Assembly (NCBI GenBank): GCA_965229645.1
Contig: OZ245893.1
Location: 558,001-622,000, forward strand
Direction: 5' to 3'
DNA from: CAXQZM01 sp965229645
GTDB lineage: Bacteria > Pseudomonadota > Alphaproteobacteria > UBA7985
Length of the DNA: 64,000 nucleotides
Shown one piece after another: positions 20,420-29,588 of the stretch. Both the position numbers and the translations under genes were made by a program. Under the pieces are notes generated by a model. It made no database searches. It was not told where the DNA came from and saw only the letters and a program-made list of their open reading frames with translations. Positions within the stretch are counted from its first letter, which is position 1; the number at the start of each line of letters is the position of its first letter.

Positions 20420-21006
20420 TGACGCCTGCGACGAACCTCATCACCCCGCCCAACCCTTCGGATTCGGGCAAAGGTAGGACCCTGGCCCTGTTGATCGGCA
20501 TTTTGGCGACCATGATCGCCTTCGTTGCGGCTTCGCCGACCCTTTACGATCTGTTTTGCCGCGTCACTGGTTACGGCGGCACCGCCGCAACTTTGACGGT
20601 GTACGAACGACCCGACGCCCAAATCACGGGGCTTGCGGTGCACGATCGCCCCTTTCAAGTCCGGGTCGAAGCGCTGGTGGGCGGGGACGCGCCCATCGAA
20701 TTTGTTGCCAAGCAAGGTAAGGTTGAGGGATTTCACATCGGCCAGCGCCTTTTGCTGGAGTTCAGCGTCCAGAACACATCGAGCGAACCCATTGTCGCCC
20801 AGGCCATTCACCAGGTTTTGCCCGAGGTAATCGCGCCCTACTTGCAGGTTCAGGAGTGTTTTTGCACCTCCGAACAAACCTTGTATCCAGGCGAATTGCA
20901 CGAGTATGCCTTGGTCATGCGCTTTGACCCGCGCGCGGTCGAACAACCCGATGTTTTGCGCGAGGCCGCCATTCGGGTTCGATACGAATACCTCAAAAAA
21001 TCCTAG
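20416..21006 (+). CDS. ctaG: Cytochrome c oxidase assembly protein CtaG/Cox11
   Basis: Copper chaperone that delivers CuB to subunit I. It has one N-terminal membrane helix followed by LYDLFCRVTGYGGTA, the family signature. The periplasmic domain carries the copper-binding motif QECFCTSEQTLYPGE near residue 150. The 196-aa length is typical. The start codon overlaps the end of the small upstream gene. Confidence 0.95.
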   Translation: MMTPATNLITPPNPSDSGKGRTLALLIGILATMIAFVAASPTLYDLFCRVTGYGGTAATLTVYERPDAQITGLAVHDRPFQVRVEALVGGDAPIEFVAKQGKVEGFHIGQRLLLEFSVQNTSSEPIVAQAIHQVLPEVIAPYLQVQECFCTSEQTLYPGELHEYALVMRFDPRAVEQPDVLREAAIRVRYEYLKKS

Positions 21007-21150
21007 CGCGAGCGCTGCCTGCTTGGCATTTGAAGGGAACTCGTAACCCCTTGTTGTTGAGGGTGATTTCCCTCAATCGCGCCGTTGCGCCCGCGCTTGG
21101 GCCGCGATAAGGGTCGAAGCCGAACGTCTGAGACCACGAAGGGGAGACTT

Positions 21151-22419
21151 ATGTCCGACGCTGCAGCGACCGCAGATGCGCATCACGGCCCAAACCACGA
21201 CTACCATCTGGTCGACCCTAGTCCTTGGCCTTTGGTAACTGCTTTTGCCGCCATGATCATGGTGATCATGGTCGTCGTCACCTTTCAGAACAAGGGCGGC
21301 GTCTATACGGGCTACGCAGGGAATGTATGGACCGATGCGCATAGCCATGCCCTGACCGCAGCCAACGCTTCCATTGCCGCCAAGGCCAATGATTTCACCC
21401 TGATCGACGCGGTCATGGACGGTGGCGCGCGCGATCAAGACGGCGCATTGCTCGCGCCCGTGGCGGCCCTGTGGGACGATCAAGCGGCGGCAGCTCTGGC
21501 CGATTTCAACGCAGGTGCGATGGACGAAGCCAGGGCGGTTGACGTCATCGAAGCGATTGCAGGTGCGGGCGCGGTGTCGGTCGCCGACGGGGTCATGACG
21601 GTTTCCAACACGGCTGCGATTCCTTGCGGATTGGGCAAGTTTTTGGCCTGTGACCTTTCCGCCGACGGCGCGTTTGTGTCGGTTGGGGCGGCCTTTGGGT
21701 TTGGAATAGCGCCCTTTGTGCTCGGCCTCATGCCGCTCTTGTTCTGTATGGGCATGTGGTGGCGCGACGTCGTGCGCGAGGCGCATGTTGAGGGACATCA
21801 TACGCCGATTGTGCAGCTGGGTCTGCGCTACGGCATGCTGCTCTTTATCGTCTCGGAGATTTTCTTCTTCGTCGCTTTTTTCTGGGCCTTCTTTGCCAAC
21901 TCCTTGGTCGATCCCTGGCCCAGTCAGGAATTCAAAGATGCGCTGATCGCGGCGGGGAAGGACCCCGAGCTTGCGGCCTTCCATCCGCTCGGAATTCCCC
22001 TCTACAACACCGTGATTTTGCTGCTGTCGGGCACCACGGTGACGCAGGCGCACGAGGCCCTGCGTGAGGACCGGCAAGGTTCTTTTCAGGTCTGGCTAGG
22101 GATCACGGTGCTGCTGGGCATTTTGTTCACGGGCGTTCAGGTTTACGAATACACGGTCTTGCCCTTTGGTTTCGGTACCTTTGACTATGGATCGACCTTT
22201 TTCGCGGCGACGGGCTTTCACGGCTTTCATGTGGCGGTGGGCACCATCTTTTTGACCGTATGTTGGTTTCGCGCCCGCGCCCGTCAATTTACCGCCGACC
22301 ATCATTTTGGGTTTGAAGCTGCGGCCTGGTACTGGCATTTTGTCGATGTTGTGTGGGTCTTTCTCTACGTGGCGATCTACTGGGGCCTGTTCGTGACCAA
22401 CTCGACCTTTCACCACTAG
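21151..22419 (+). CDS. coxC: Cytochrome c oxidase subunit III with a long extra loop
   Basis: Membrane subunit III of the aa3 oxidase. The C-terminal 230 residues are standard: WWRDVVREA, FIVSEIFFFVAFFWAFF, YEYTVLPF and DVVWVFLYVAIYWG. The first membrane helix is at residues about 25-46. The usual short link to helix 2 is replaced by about 125 residues (roughly 48-170). This insert is Ala/Asp-rich and hydrophilic, with two cysteines in CGLGKFLACDL, and helix topology puts it on the periplasmic side. The total is 422 aa instead of about 270-290. The ATG at 21151 follows GGGGAG. Confidence 0.92.
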   Translation: MSDAAATADAHHGPNHDYHLVDPSPWPLVTAFAAMIMVIMVVVTFQNKGGVYTGYAGNVWTDAHSHALTAANASIAAKANDFTLIDAVMDGGARDQDGALLAPVAALWDDQAAAALADFNAGAMDEARAVDVIEAIAGAGAVSVADGVMTVSNTAAIPCGLGKFLACDLSADGAFVSVGAAFGFGIAPFVLGLMPLLFCMGMWWRDVVREAHVEGHHTPIVQLGLRYGMLLFIVSEIFFFVAFFWAFFANSLVDPWPSQEFKDALIAAGKDPELAAFHPLGIPLYNTVILLLSGTTVTQAHEALREDRQGSFQVWLGITVLLGILFTGVQVYEYTVLPFGFGTFDYGSTFFAATGFHGFHVAVGTIFLTVCWFRARARQFTADHHFGFEAAAWYWHFVDVVWVFLYVAIYWGLFVTNSTFHH

Positions 22420-22479
22420 GGATCGTTGAGAAGGGGTGACGGGAAAACCGTTGACCGTGCCAAGGTTTTGAGACCGTCC

Positions 22480-23235
22480 ATGACACGCGGTGCTTTTCGC
22501 GGTTTTTTTATCTTCACGGCCTGCGTGTCGCTCGCGTGCATCGCCTTGGGGATTTGGCAGTTGCAGCGTCATACGTGGAAGGCAGGGCAAATTGCGGCTG
22601 CGAACGCTGCTGCGGACGCGCCGCCAATCTCGCTGCCCGAAGGGGCCATGCCTACGGTGCCTGCCTTCACCCGCCTGCGCCTGGAGGGTCGATTCCTCGC
22701 GGGTCGCGATGTCGTGATCCGCGGCTTTGCCGTCCAGGGCATCTCAGGCAGCCGCTTGTATGCGCCCTTTGAATTGCGCGACGGGCGGGTTCTCATTGTT
22801 CAGCGTGGTTGGACCTCGCGCGGGGGTGAGAGCTTGAACGGGGTCGCCGACCAGCAGATCCAGCAAATTGAGGGCGTTTGGCGGCCCGTAGATCCGCGCC
22901 CGTCGGGCAGCGGCCTGTTCCAGCTCGACAACGAACCCGCGCAAGATCTATGGACTCACGTTCATCCCGCCGAAATGGCCGAGGCGTGGGGCTTGCCGAG
23001 GTTGATTTTGGGGGGCTATGTAGAATTGCGAGGGCCCGCCAGCGCAGCGGCAAATCTGTTGATCGAAGATTTTGCGCCAAACTTGTTCAACCGGCACTTG
23101 GAGTATGTGGCGACGTGGTGGTCCTTGGCGGCGGCGCTGATGGGGATTTTCGGCCTGATTTGGTGGGACCAGCGCCGTCACAGCAAGGCCCGCGCAGCAA
23201 GGACACAGGTCCAAGACCCGCGAGAAGGGCTCTAG
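22480..23235 (+). CDS. SURF1 family oxidase assembly protein
   Basis: Haem a insertion/assembly factor. A 251-aa protein with an N-terminal helix (FFIFTACVSLACIALGIWQLQR), the periplasmic SURF1 core, and a C-terminal helix (LEYVATWWSLAAALMGIFGLIWW). The GIWQLQRHTWK motif after the first helix and RHLEYVATWW at the end are characteristic. It is the last gene of the cox cluster. The ATG at 22480 was preferred to the in-frame start at 22426, which precedes it with a non-conserved stretch. Confidence 0.9.
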   Translation: MTRGAFRGFFIFTACVSLACIALGIWQLQRHTWKAGQIAAANAAADAPPISLPEGAMPTVPAFTRLRLEGRFLAGRDVVIRGFAVQGISGSRLYAPFELRDGRVLIVQRGWTSRGGESLNGVADQQIQQIEGVWRPVDPRPSGSGLFQLDNEPAQDLWTHVHPAEMAEAWGLPRLILGGYVELRGPASAAANLLIEDFAPNLFNRHLEYVATWWSLAAALMGIFGLIWWDQRRHSKARAARTQVQDPREGL

Positions 23236-23261
23236 TGCCAAAGACTGACTAAAGACATCGT

Positions 23262-24782
23262 ATGGCTCGTTCCACACCACCCAAGTCCTCAGCATACGAA
23301 ACCCTAAAATCGCGCTGGCATGAGGCGGCGCGATTTGAGGAGATTGCGGGCCTGTTGCATTGGGATCAGGCCGTCCTCATGCCCCAAGGCGGGGCGCGAG
23401 CGCGGGCTGATCAGCTCTCGGTCCTGGCGACCCAGGCGCACCATCTGCGCACGCAGGCGGATACGCAAAAGCTGCTGGACGCCGCAGCCGATGAAGATTT
23501 GGACCCTTGGGATCGCCGCAATTTGTCCCTTATGCGCGATGCTTGGCGCAAGCAGGCCCTGGTTCCCGCCGCCTTGGTGGAGACGCTGACAACCACGGCC
23601 CAGGCCGCTGAAATCGCCTGGGGCCAGGCCCGCGACGCCGATGATTTCGCGCTGGTTCGGCCTGCCTTGCAGGCGAGTTTTGCGGCGACGCGGCAGCGCG
23701 CGCAACTTTTGTCCGACGCCCTCGATCAGGACCCCTATGATGTCCTGCTCGATGATTTTGAACCTGGCTTGACGCAGGCTTTGATCGATCCCGTTTTTGC
23801 CGACTATGCGGCCTTTCTGCCAGATTTTTTGGCCGCCGTCCAAGCCAAGCAGGCAAACGAGCCTGATGTCCTTCGGCCAACGGGTCCCTTTCCTGTCGAT
23901 ACGCAAGAAACCTTGGGGCGGGACCTTATGGGGTGTCTGGGCTTTGACTTCACCAAGGGGCGGCTCGACGTATCGCGGCACCCGTTTTGCGGCGGGCATC
24001 CCGCGGACATTCGTATGACAACCCGCTACGATCCGAACGATTTTACCTCTGCGCTCATGGGCGTTTTGCACGAAACAGGTCACGGTTTGTACGAGGCAGG
24101 TCTGCCGCAGGCGTACCTCACGCAACCCGTCGGCGCAGCGGCGGGTTTGGCGGCCCATGAGAGTCAATCGCTGCTGATGGAAATGCAGGCCTGCCGCAGC
24201 GACGCCTTTCTCGGGTTTTTGGCGGCAAAGGCTCGGGAAGCCTTTGACGGGCGCGGCGCAGCTTGGGAAACCGACAACCTAATCCGCCTCTATCGTCAAG
24301 TGCGGCCGGGAACCATTCGGGTTGACGCCGATGAAGTGACCTATCCCGCCCATGTCATGCTGCGGTACGACCTAGAGCGCGCCCTCTTCGCGGATGACCT
24401 CCGCATCGCAGACTTGCCCTCGGCCTTTGCCGATGGCTTAGCGGCGCGCTTGGGCGTTCGCCCTCAATCGGCGTTTGACGGGGTCTTGCAAGATATTCAC
24501 TGGTATTCAGGCGGGTTTGGATATTTTCCCACCTATACCTTGGGGGCCATGGCGGCGGCGCAGTTCTTCGCGGCGGCGCAGAGGGACATGCCAGATCTTG
24601 ACCAGGACTTGAGCCAAGGAGACTTTTCCGCCCTGCTTGGGTGGCTGCGCACCCATGTTCATGGGCAGGGATCTTTTCAGGGCACCCAAGCCATGTTGGT
24701 GGCGGCAACCGGACGCGCGCTTGACCCCGCCTGTTTTCGCAGGCACTTGCAAACCCGGTATACCAACGGCCAAAAAAGTTGA
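23262..24782 (+). CDS. M32 family metallocarboxypeptidase
   Basis: Zinc carboxypeptidase of the Taq/thermostable type, releasing C-terminal residues. The metal-binding HEXXH is HETGH (VLHETGHGLYEAG) near residue 268, with the third ligand in AAHESQS about 30 residues on. The N-terminal LLHWDQAVLMPQGG is also typical. The normal family end is near LQTRY. The last seven codons and the stop here come from the inserted 196-bp repeat that starts at 24760, so the natural C-terminus was replaced by element sequence with little expected effect. Confidence 0.94.
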   Translation: MARSTPPKSSAYETLKSRWHEAARFEEIAGLLHWDQAVLMPQGGARARADQLSVLATQAHHLRTQADTQKLLDAAADEDLDPWDRRNLSLMRDAWRKQALVPAALVETLTTTAQAAEIAWGQARDADDFALVRPALQASFAATRQRAQLLSDALDQDPYDVLLDDFEPGLTQALIDPVFADYAAFLPDFLAAVQAKQANEPDVLRPTGPFPVDTQETLGRDLMGCLGFDFTKGRLDVSRHPFCGGHPADIRMTTRYDPNDFTSALMGVLHETGHGLYEAGLPQAYLTQPVGAAAGLAAHESQSLLMEMQACRSDAFLGFLAAKAREAFDGRGAAWETDNLIRLYRQVRPGTIRVDADEVTYPAHVMLRYDLERALFADDLRIADLPSAFADGLAARLGVRPQSAFDGVLQDIHWYSGGFGYFPTYTLGAMAAAQFFAAAQRDMPDLDQDLSQGDFSALLGWLRTHVHGQGSFQGTQAMLVAATGRALDPACFRRHLQTRYTNGQKS

Positions 24783-24955
24783 CACTTTTTTTGCCGTTTT
24801 ATGTCTCACGGCAGAAACGCTTCGCGTTTCGCCTCCGACGGGGCCTTCGCTTTACCCCGAGGCGCTTTCGCGCTATTCTCGGGGCCGCTACGGGGGCCGC
24901 AGTCGCGGCCCTTATACCAGCGAACATAAGGGTCATTCTCATTTGTCGCTGGTAT
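24760..24955 (+). repeat. Structured 197-bp repeat family, copy A
   Basis: Begins ATACC and ends GGTAT, like copies B (28837-29033) and C (53486-53682). In order it holds a 15-bp hairpin (AACGGCCAAAAAAGT, loop TGAC, one mismatch), a GAAACGC/GCGTTTC hairpin, a CCCCGAG/CTCGGGG long stem, a GGGCCGC/GCGGCCC hairpin, and a terminal ATACCAGCG/CGCTGGTAT hairpin. The first hairpin, with its T-run, could terminate the carboxypeptidase transcript. The same base (T) flanks both sides. It sits 17 bases before thrC, whose ribosome-binding site GGGGGG follows directly. Confidence 0.9.
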
Positions 24956-24972
24956 TATTTGGGGGGTTGTGC

Positions 24973-26382
24973 ATGAAATTTATCTCTACCCGGGGGCAGA
25001 GCCCTGCCCTAGGTTTTGAAGATACGCTCCTGTCTGGTCTCGCCCCCGACGGGGGGCTCTACTTGCCGGATGCCTGGCCGCTCTATTCCCAGAGCAATCT
25101 GTTGGAGTGGCAGCATTTGGGCTATGCAGATTTGGCGAAGGCGGTACTCGCACCTTTCATTCAGGAGGATGTGGGGGTGGACGCTTTTGCCACCCTGGTC
25201 GATCAGGCCTATGCAGGTTTTGACCATCCCGCCATCGCGCCGATGAAGCAGCTCGATCACGACCTCTGGTTGATGGAACTGTTCCATGGGCCAACCTTGG
25301 CCTTTAAGGACTACGCCTTGCAGCTGGTGGGTCGCTTGTTCGACCATGTGCTCACAAAACGTGAGCAGCGTTTGACCATCGTCGGGGCGACCAGCGGCGA
25401 TACAGGTTCCGCCGCCATTGAGGGCGTGCGTGGCTGCGATGGGGCAGATATTTTTATCCTTTATCCCGATGGCCGTGTTTCTGAGGTGCAGCGTCGCCAA
25501 ATGACGACCGTGGGGGACGCCAACGTTCATTGCTTAGCAATCGACGGCACCTTCGATAGCTGCCAGGATTTGGTCAAGGCGCTGTTTGCGGACCCCAAGG
25601 CGCGGGCGGAATTGAACCTTTCGGCGGTCAATTCCATCAACTGGGCGCGGATCATGTCCCAAATCGTCTATTACTTTTGGGCGGGTTTGCAGTTGGGTGC
25701 GCCGCAACGGGTGGTGAACTTTACCGTGCCGACGGGAAATTTCGGCAACGTTTTTGCAGGCTATGCTGCCCGAAAAATGGGGTTGCCTATCGACTGGCTC
25801 GGCGTTGGATCGAATCGAAATGACATTTTGTATCGGTTCTTTGATAGCCAGGTCATGTCTCTGCGCGATGTGGAACCGTCGCTGGCCCCGTCCATGGATA
25901 TTCAAGTCTCGTCCAATTTTGAACGCCTCCTATTCGACCTGTGCCAAGGCGATGGCGCGGCCGTCGCCAAAATTGTGACCGACTTTCGCGCCACCGGTCG
26001 CATGACCTTGCCCCACGGCGCAGCGGAGGAGGTGGCGCGGCTCTTCACGGGGTTCCGCTACGATGACGATCAAATTCTGGCCGAGATGTCGTCGGTCCTG
26101 ACCTCGTCTAGCGAAGTCCTGGATCCCCATACGGCCATTGCTTTTGCCCAGGCGCGTATTCAGGGGCAGGAGCGCGACCATTGCAATGCACCGACCGTGG
26201 CGCTGGCAACGGCGCACCCAGCAAAGTTCCCCGATGCGGTGCAGCGAGCAACGGGCCTGCACCCCGCCTTGCCCAGTCGGTTGAGCGATCTGCACGAGCG
26301 GCCCGAGCGTTTTGTGCGCCTGCCCAACGACCTCGCCGCGGTGCGCGCCCATCTCATGGCCAAGGCGCGGATCAGGGGGTAA
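24973..26382 (+). CDS. thrC: Threonine synthase
   Basis: PLP enzyme converting O-phosphohomoserine to threonine. The product MKFISTRGQSPALGFEDTLLSGLAPDGGLYLP has the conserved start. The PLP lysine is in GPTLAFKDYALQL near residue 110, and the phosphate-binding GATSGDTGSAAIEG near 145. The 469-aa length fits the long proteobacterial form. The frame is open further upstream through the repeat, but that part is element sequence. Any promoter would have to lie in or before the repeat, or transcription reads through from the carboxypeptidase gene. Confidence 0.96.
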   Translation: MKFISTRGQSPALGFEDTLLSGLAPDGGLYLPDAWPLYSQSNLLEWQHLGYADLAKAVLAPFIQEDVGVDAFATLVDQAYAGFDHPAIAPMKQLDHDLWLMELFHGPTLAFKDYALQLVGRLFDHVLTKREQRLTIVGATSGDTGSAAIEGVRGCDGADIFILYPDGRVSEVQRRQMTTVGDANVHCLAIDGTFDSCQDLVKALFADPKARAELNLSAVNSINWARIMSQIVYYFWAGLQLGAPQRVVNFTVPTGNFGNVFAGYAARKMGLPIDWLGVGSNRNDILYRFFDSQVMSLRDVEPSLAPSMDIQVSSNFERLLFDLCQGDGAAVAKIVTDFRATGRMTLPHGAAEEVARLFTGFRYDDDQILAEMSSVLTSSSEVLDPHTAIAFAQARIQGQERDHCNAPTVALATAHPAKFPDAVQRATGLHPALPSRLSDLHERPERFVRLPNDLAAVRAHLMAKARIRG

Positions 26383-26386
26383 GCCT

Positions 26387-27679
26387 TTGACCCTCGCAAG
26401 CCTCCACCATCTGCCGAACGGCTTGCAAATCGTCCTCGACCCCGTGGCAGCGGTCGAGAGCTTGACGCTCGGCGTTTGGATCAAGGTCGGCGCCCGCCAC
26501 GAACCCAAAGCTCTCAATGGCGTTGCACACTTGCTCGAACACATGGTGTTTAAGGGGACCAAGGCCCGCAGTAGCTTTGAGATCGTCAGTCAAATTGAGG
26601 GAACGGGTGGGTCGATCAACGCCTATACGAGCCGTGAAAATACGGCCTACTACTGCCGCCTCTTGCAAGAGGACTTGGGATTGGGTTTAGACGTTTTGTC
26701 CGACGTGATCGGGGCCGCAACTCTCGATGCGGAGGATTTGGACAAGGAACGCCATGTGATCCTCTCAGAACTGCACCAGGCGCACGACACGCCCGACGAC
26801 ATTATTTTTGACCATTTTCAAGAAACAGCCTTTCCAGGGCAAGGGCTGGGGCGCTCCGTCCTTGGTACCGAAACCGTTTTGAATACCATAGAGGACCACG
26901 AGTTGCGCCAGTTCCGCGATCAAACCTACGGGGCCGCGGCCATGACGCTCGTGCTATCGGGGCGATTCGATCAGGAACGGGCCTTGGATGAGATTGCGGC
27001 GCGTTTTAGCGCCTTGCCCCAGGGTCGCGCGACGCCCTTTACGCCCGGCACCTACCGCGGCGGCCAGTACGTGGATGTGCGGCAAGATTTGGAGCAATAC
27101 CACGTGCTGATCGGGTGGCCTGGGGCGGCTCTAGAAGGGCCAGGGTACTATGTGCAAATGCTGCTCGCGACCATTTTGGGCGGCGGCATGTCCTCGCGTT
27201 TGTTTCAGGAAGTGCGGGAAGCACGGGGATTGGCGTACAGCGTGTCGGCCTATTTGAGCGCCTTTCAGGACTGCGGTCTCTTTACGGCCTACGCGGCGAC
27301 GGAACCCGAGCAGCTCGACGAGTTGTTGCCCACCATGGCCCACGCCATGACCCAGGTCGCCCAGGATTTGGATCAGAGCGAACTAAAGCGTGCCAAGCAA
27401 CTGATTCGTGCTGGCTTGCTGATGAGCCAGGAATCCACTTTGGCGCGCGCCGAATCCTACGCAGGTCAAATGCAGGTGTTTGGAAAGTTAATGAGCAACG
27501 CCCAACTGCTCGCGCCCTTGGAGGCGGTGACCGTCGATCAAGTTCGCGCCGCCGTGCCCAAGCTCCTGTCCGCGCCCATGACCCTAGCCCTGATCGGCCC
27601 GCAAGACTCGGGCTGGACAGTGGGACGAGTGGAGGCGCTGTTTCGGGACAAGTTGATCGACGCTGGCAGTTCTAAATGA
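26387..27679 (+). CDS. M16 family zinc peptidase
   Basis: Pitrilysin-type peptidase related to mitochondrial processing peptidase. The inverted zinc motif HXXEH is HLLEH (GVAHLLEHMVFKGT) near residue 50, with the distal Glu in the LDKERHVILSELH region. Supporting residues are ENTAYYCRLLQED and, in the second half, GGGMSSRLFQEVREARGLAYSV. The TTG at 26387 begins four bases after the thrC stop, with the ribosome-binding site inside the thrC end. The thrC-M16 pair is conserved in alphaproteobacteria. Confidence 0.92.
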   Translation: MTLASLHHLPNGLQIVLDPVAAVESLTLGVWIKVGARHEPKALNGVAHLLEHMVFKGTKARSSFEIVSQIEGTGGSINAYTSRENTAYYCRLLQEDLGLGLDVLSDVIGAATLDAEDLDKERHVILSELHQAHDTPDDIIFDHFQETAFPGQGLGRSVLGTETVLNTIEDHELRQFRDQTYGAAAMTLVLSGRFDQERALDEIAARFSALPQGRATPFTPGTYRGGQYVDVRQDLEQYHVLIGWPGAALEGPGYYVQMLLATILGGGMSSRLFQEVREARGLAYSVSAYLSAFQDCGLFTAYAATEPEQLDELLPTMAHAMTQVAQDLDQSELKRAKQLIRAGLLMSQESTLARAESYAGQMQVFGKLMSNAQLLAPLEAVTVDQVRAAVPKLLSAPMTLALIGPQDSGWTVGRVEALFRDKLIDAGSSK

Positions 27680-27806
27680 GGGTCCCTCGAAGCGCAAGAT
27701 AGCAGGTTTCGGGTCGATTGGAACAATTAGCCCTGGGAACATCTGCGCCAACAATGCCAGCGGCGGGATCAATTGACGCGTATCCTACTTCCAGGGCAAT
27801 CGCACT

Positions 27807-29097
27807 TCAAAATCCTTGAATGAGTGTCTTTAAGAACTCGTTGCTCCATCCCGCGCGTTTGAACTTGACGCGATTTGAGGACTTGTCGTTGTTAGCCTTT
27901 ATGATGTTCAAAGCAATGCGCCGTAAGGCAGCAAAGTTTGCAGGTGCGTTGCCCTTTCTCGCACGATGGAAATCCTCGTTCATCACGACATCTAGGGACC
28001 AATGTAAGCTATTTTCAATCTGCCAATGACCACGGATTAGATTGGCAGCCTCCTGAGCGTTGCTCTGCTTTGACATAAGATAAATTCGCTCTTCTTGGCT
28101 AACTTTCCCATCAATTTCACGCTTATACAACACGTGGACGAAAGCAGAAAGGTGGGGCCAATTATGGGTTTGTGTCACATAATCTGGGACTTCATAAACT
28201 CTATAGCGGCGCTCCTCAATACGGCCGTGGTCAGCATCTGTGGAACTGTACTCATTCGCCCAAATCGTTTGTGGGTCTGCAATAAAGGTCTGAATATCGT
28301 TCATCAATCCCTTTTGGTTGGCCTTGAGTTGTATGCAATACTCTGCACCTTGAGCGGCGATCAGTTCGCAGGTCTCGCGTTGGCAGTGCAGGGCGTCGGC
28401 GGTAAGAGTGATACCACGAATATCAAGCAAACTCACGCAGCGCTAAAATCTCACTGCCTGCCTTAGCGCTTTGAGTAATACCAAGACTTAACCGCGCCCC
28501 ATGGGCAAACGCCGTGACCAGGTTAAGGTTTGACTTCTTGGCAGCTTTATCAAAGCTCCCACGCAACTCCTTACCATCAATAGCAACGGCCTTTTGCTTT
28601 TCATCAGTGTTTGCAAAATCAGCTCGAAACTTTTCAAAAAACGCCTGAAAACTGTCTGGCTTCATCAACTGAAACAGGCGTGAAAATGCGTCGTGACTGG
28701 GTAAACCCAGAGGAAGTTCCAGAAACTCGCGCAAAAAATCCTCCTTGCTGCGAGCAAAATGTTCCATGTCAACTGCCGTTTCACCCCCACATAGGGCGCA
28801 CAAAAGGCTTATCGTCATCAAGTCGCAGAACTTGTGATACCAGCGGCGAATGAGAATGACTCTTATATTCGCTGGTATAAGGGCCGCGACTGCGGCCCCC
28901 GTAGCGGCCCCGAGAATGGCGCGAAAGCGCCTCGGGGTATAAGCGAAGGCCCCGTCGGAGGCGAAACGCGAAGCGTTTCTGCCGTGAGACATAAAACGGC
29001 CAAAAAGGTGTCAACCTTTTTGGCCGTTGGTATGACGTGGGGCATTGCTCGTTCGAGGATCATCTAACTCGTTGAAATAATTGACTAGTAAGGGCAT
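27807..29097 (-). pseudogene. ISAs1-family transposase, interrupted and frameshifted
   Basis: The DDE transposase starts at 29097 (MPLLVNYFNELDDPRTSNAPR), is interrupted by repeat copy B at 28837-29033, and resumes HKFCDLMTISLLCALCGGE, with catalytic-domain start AVAIDGKELRGS. A small deletion near 28425-28436 shifts frame between EILALRE and SLLDIRG. The rest continues TADALHCQRE, HWQIENSLHWSLDV and ALRRIALNIIK, the usual C-terminus. Removing the repeat and one flanking base restores CGT-CAC-AAG in frame, so the repeat inserted into an intact transposase gene. Confidence 0.92.
28837..29033 (-). repeat. Structured 197-bp repeat family, copy B (inside transposase)
   Basis: Opposite orientation to copies A and C. 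Its long hairpin is perfect (AACGGCCAAAAAGGT with complement, loop TGAC when read in the A orientation). The flanking base is G on both sides. It splits the ISAs1 transposase between the codons for Arg-21 and the following His, which shows that this repeat family moves. Confidence 0.93.
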
Positions 29098-29240
29098 GTG
29101 TCGGCTCCATCTCGTGATGGAGACCGCCGAGTCCCTTTAGAACAAATTGTCAACTCTCAAGTGCGATTCCCCTGAACGAGACAGACCGCCAATCCCGCTG
29201 CGGCGACAAGGGCGTTTGGACGCCGGTCAACATCGCCCTA

Positions 29241-29579
29241 ATGGTAGGTGGGTTCATTTTCTTCACCCCCCTTGGCTTTGTTATTATGATCGGCCTGATC
29301 ATGGGGATCAGCCCCTGGCAGCTGCCCGCGCGCATCGCCGAATGGTTCCAAGGCATGCGCGATCAGTTTGAAACGACAGGCAAGTCCTACGCGCGCGGAC
29401 GGTCTGGCAACCATGTGTTTGATGAATATCAGCAAACCCAGCTGGACCGCATTGAGGAGATCAAAACCGAAGTGCGCGACCGCGACCGTCAGTTCAAAAC
29501 CTTCAAAACCGACGAGCAACGCGCCAAGGACCAGCGTCAATTCGACCGGTTCATGGGCCGCGACGGTCAGGACGACTAA
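29241..29579 (+). CDS. DUF2852 membrane protein, probably 5'-truncated
   Basis: Alphaproteobacterial DUF2852 family: one or two hydrophobic helices at the N-terminus, then an acidic/basic helical tail (FDEYQQTQLDRIEEIKTEVRDRDRQF). The conserved N-terminal block WTPVNIALMV lies upstream of the only ATG (29241). The frame is coding-like from 29175, the base after the IS right end. No ATG, GTG or TTG exists in frame between the upstream stop and 29241. The insertion sequence therefore probably removed the true start, and the gene may be non-functional or use an odd start. Function of the family is unknown. Confidence 0.72.
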   Translation: MVGGFIFFTPLGFVIMIGLIMGISPWQLPARIAEWFQGMRDQFETTGKSYARGRSGNHVFDEYQQTQLDRIEEIKTEVRDRDRQFKTFKTDEQRAKDQRQFDRFMGRDGQDD

Positions 29580-29588
29580 ACCCTAAGG

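Larger units (their letters stand above)
27792..29174 (-). mobile_element. Inactive ISAs1-family insertion sequence, 1383 bp
   Basis: The left end is CAGGGCAATCGCACTT and the right end, read inward, is CAGGGGAATCGCACTT, one mismatch in 16. Between them lies an ISAs1-type transposase on the minus strand. The element has been inactivated twice, by a frameshift and by insertion of the 197-bp repeat. I see no target-site duplication: the left flank ends CCTACTTC and the right begins AACGAGAC. Its right end abuts the start of the DUF2852 coding frame. Confidence 0.88.

Noticed and set aside
24637..24972. An N-terminal extension of threonine synthase of over 100 residues
   Set aside because: The open frame runs through the carboxypeptidase gene and the 197-bp repeat; homologous sequence starts at the ATG at 24973.
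27680..27791. A target-site duplication or gene left of the insertion sequence
   Set aside because: The flanks do not match each other, and only a 12-codon frame runs into the IS end.
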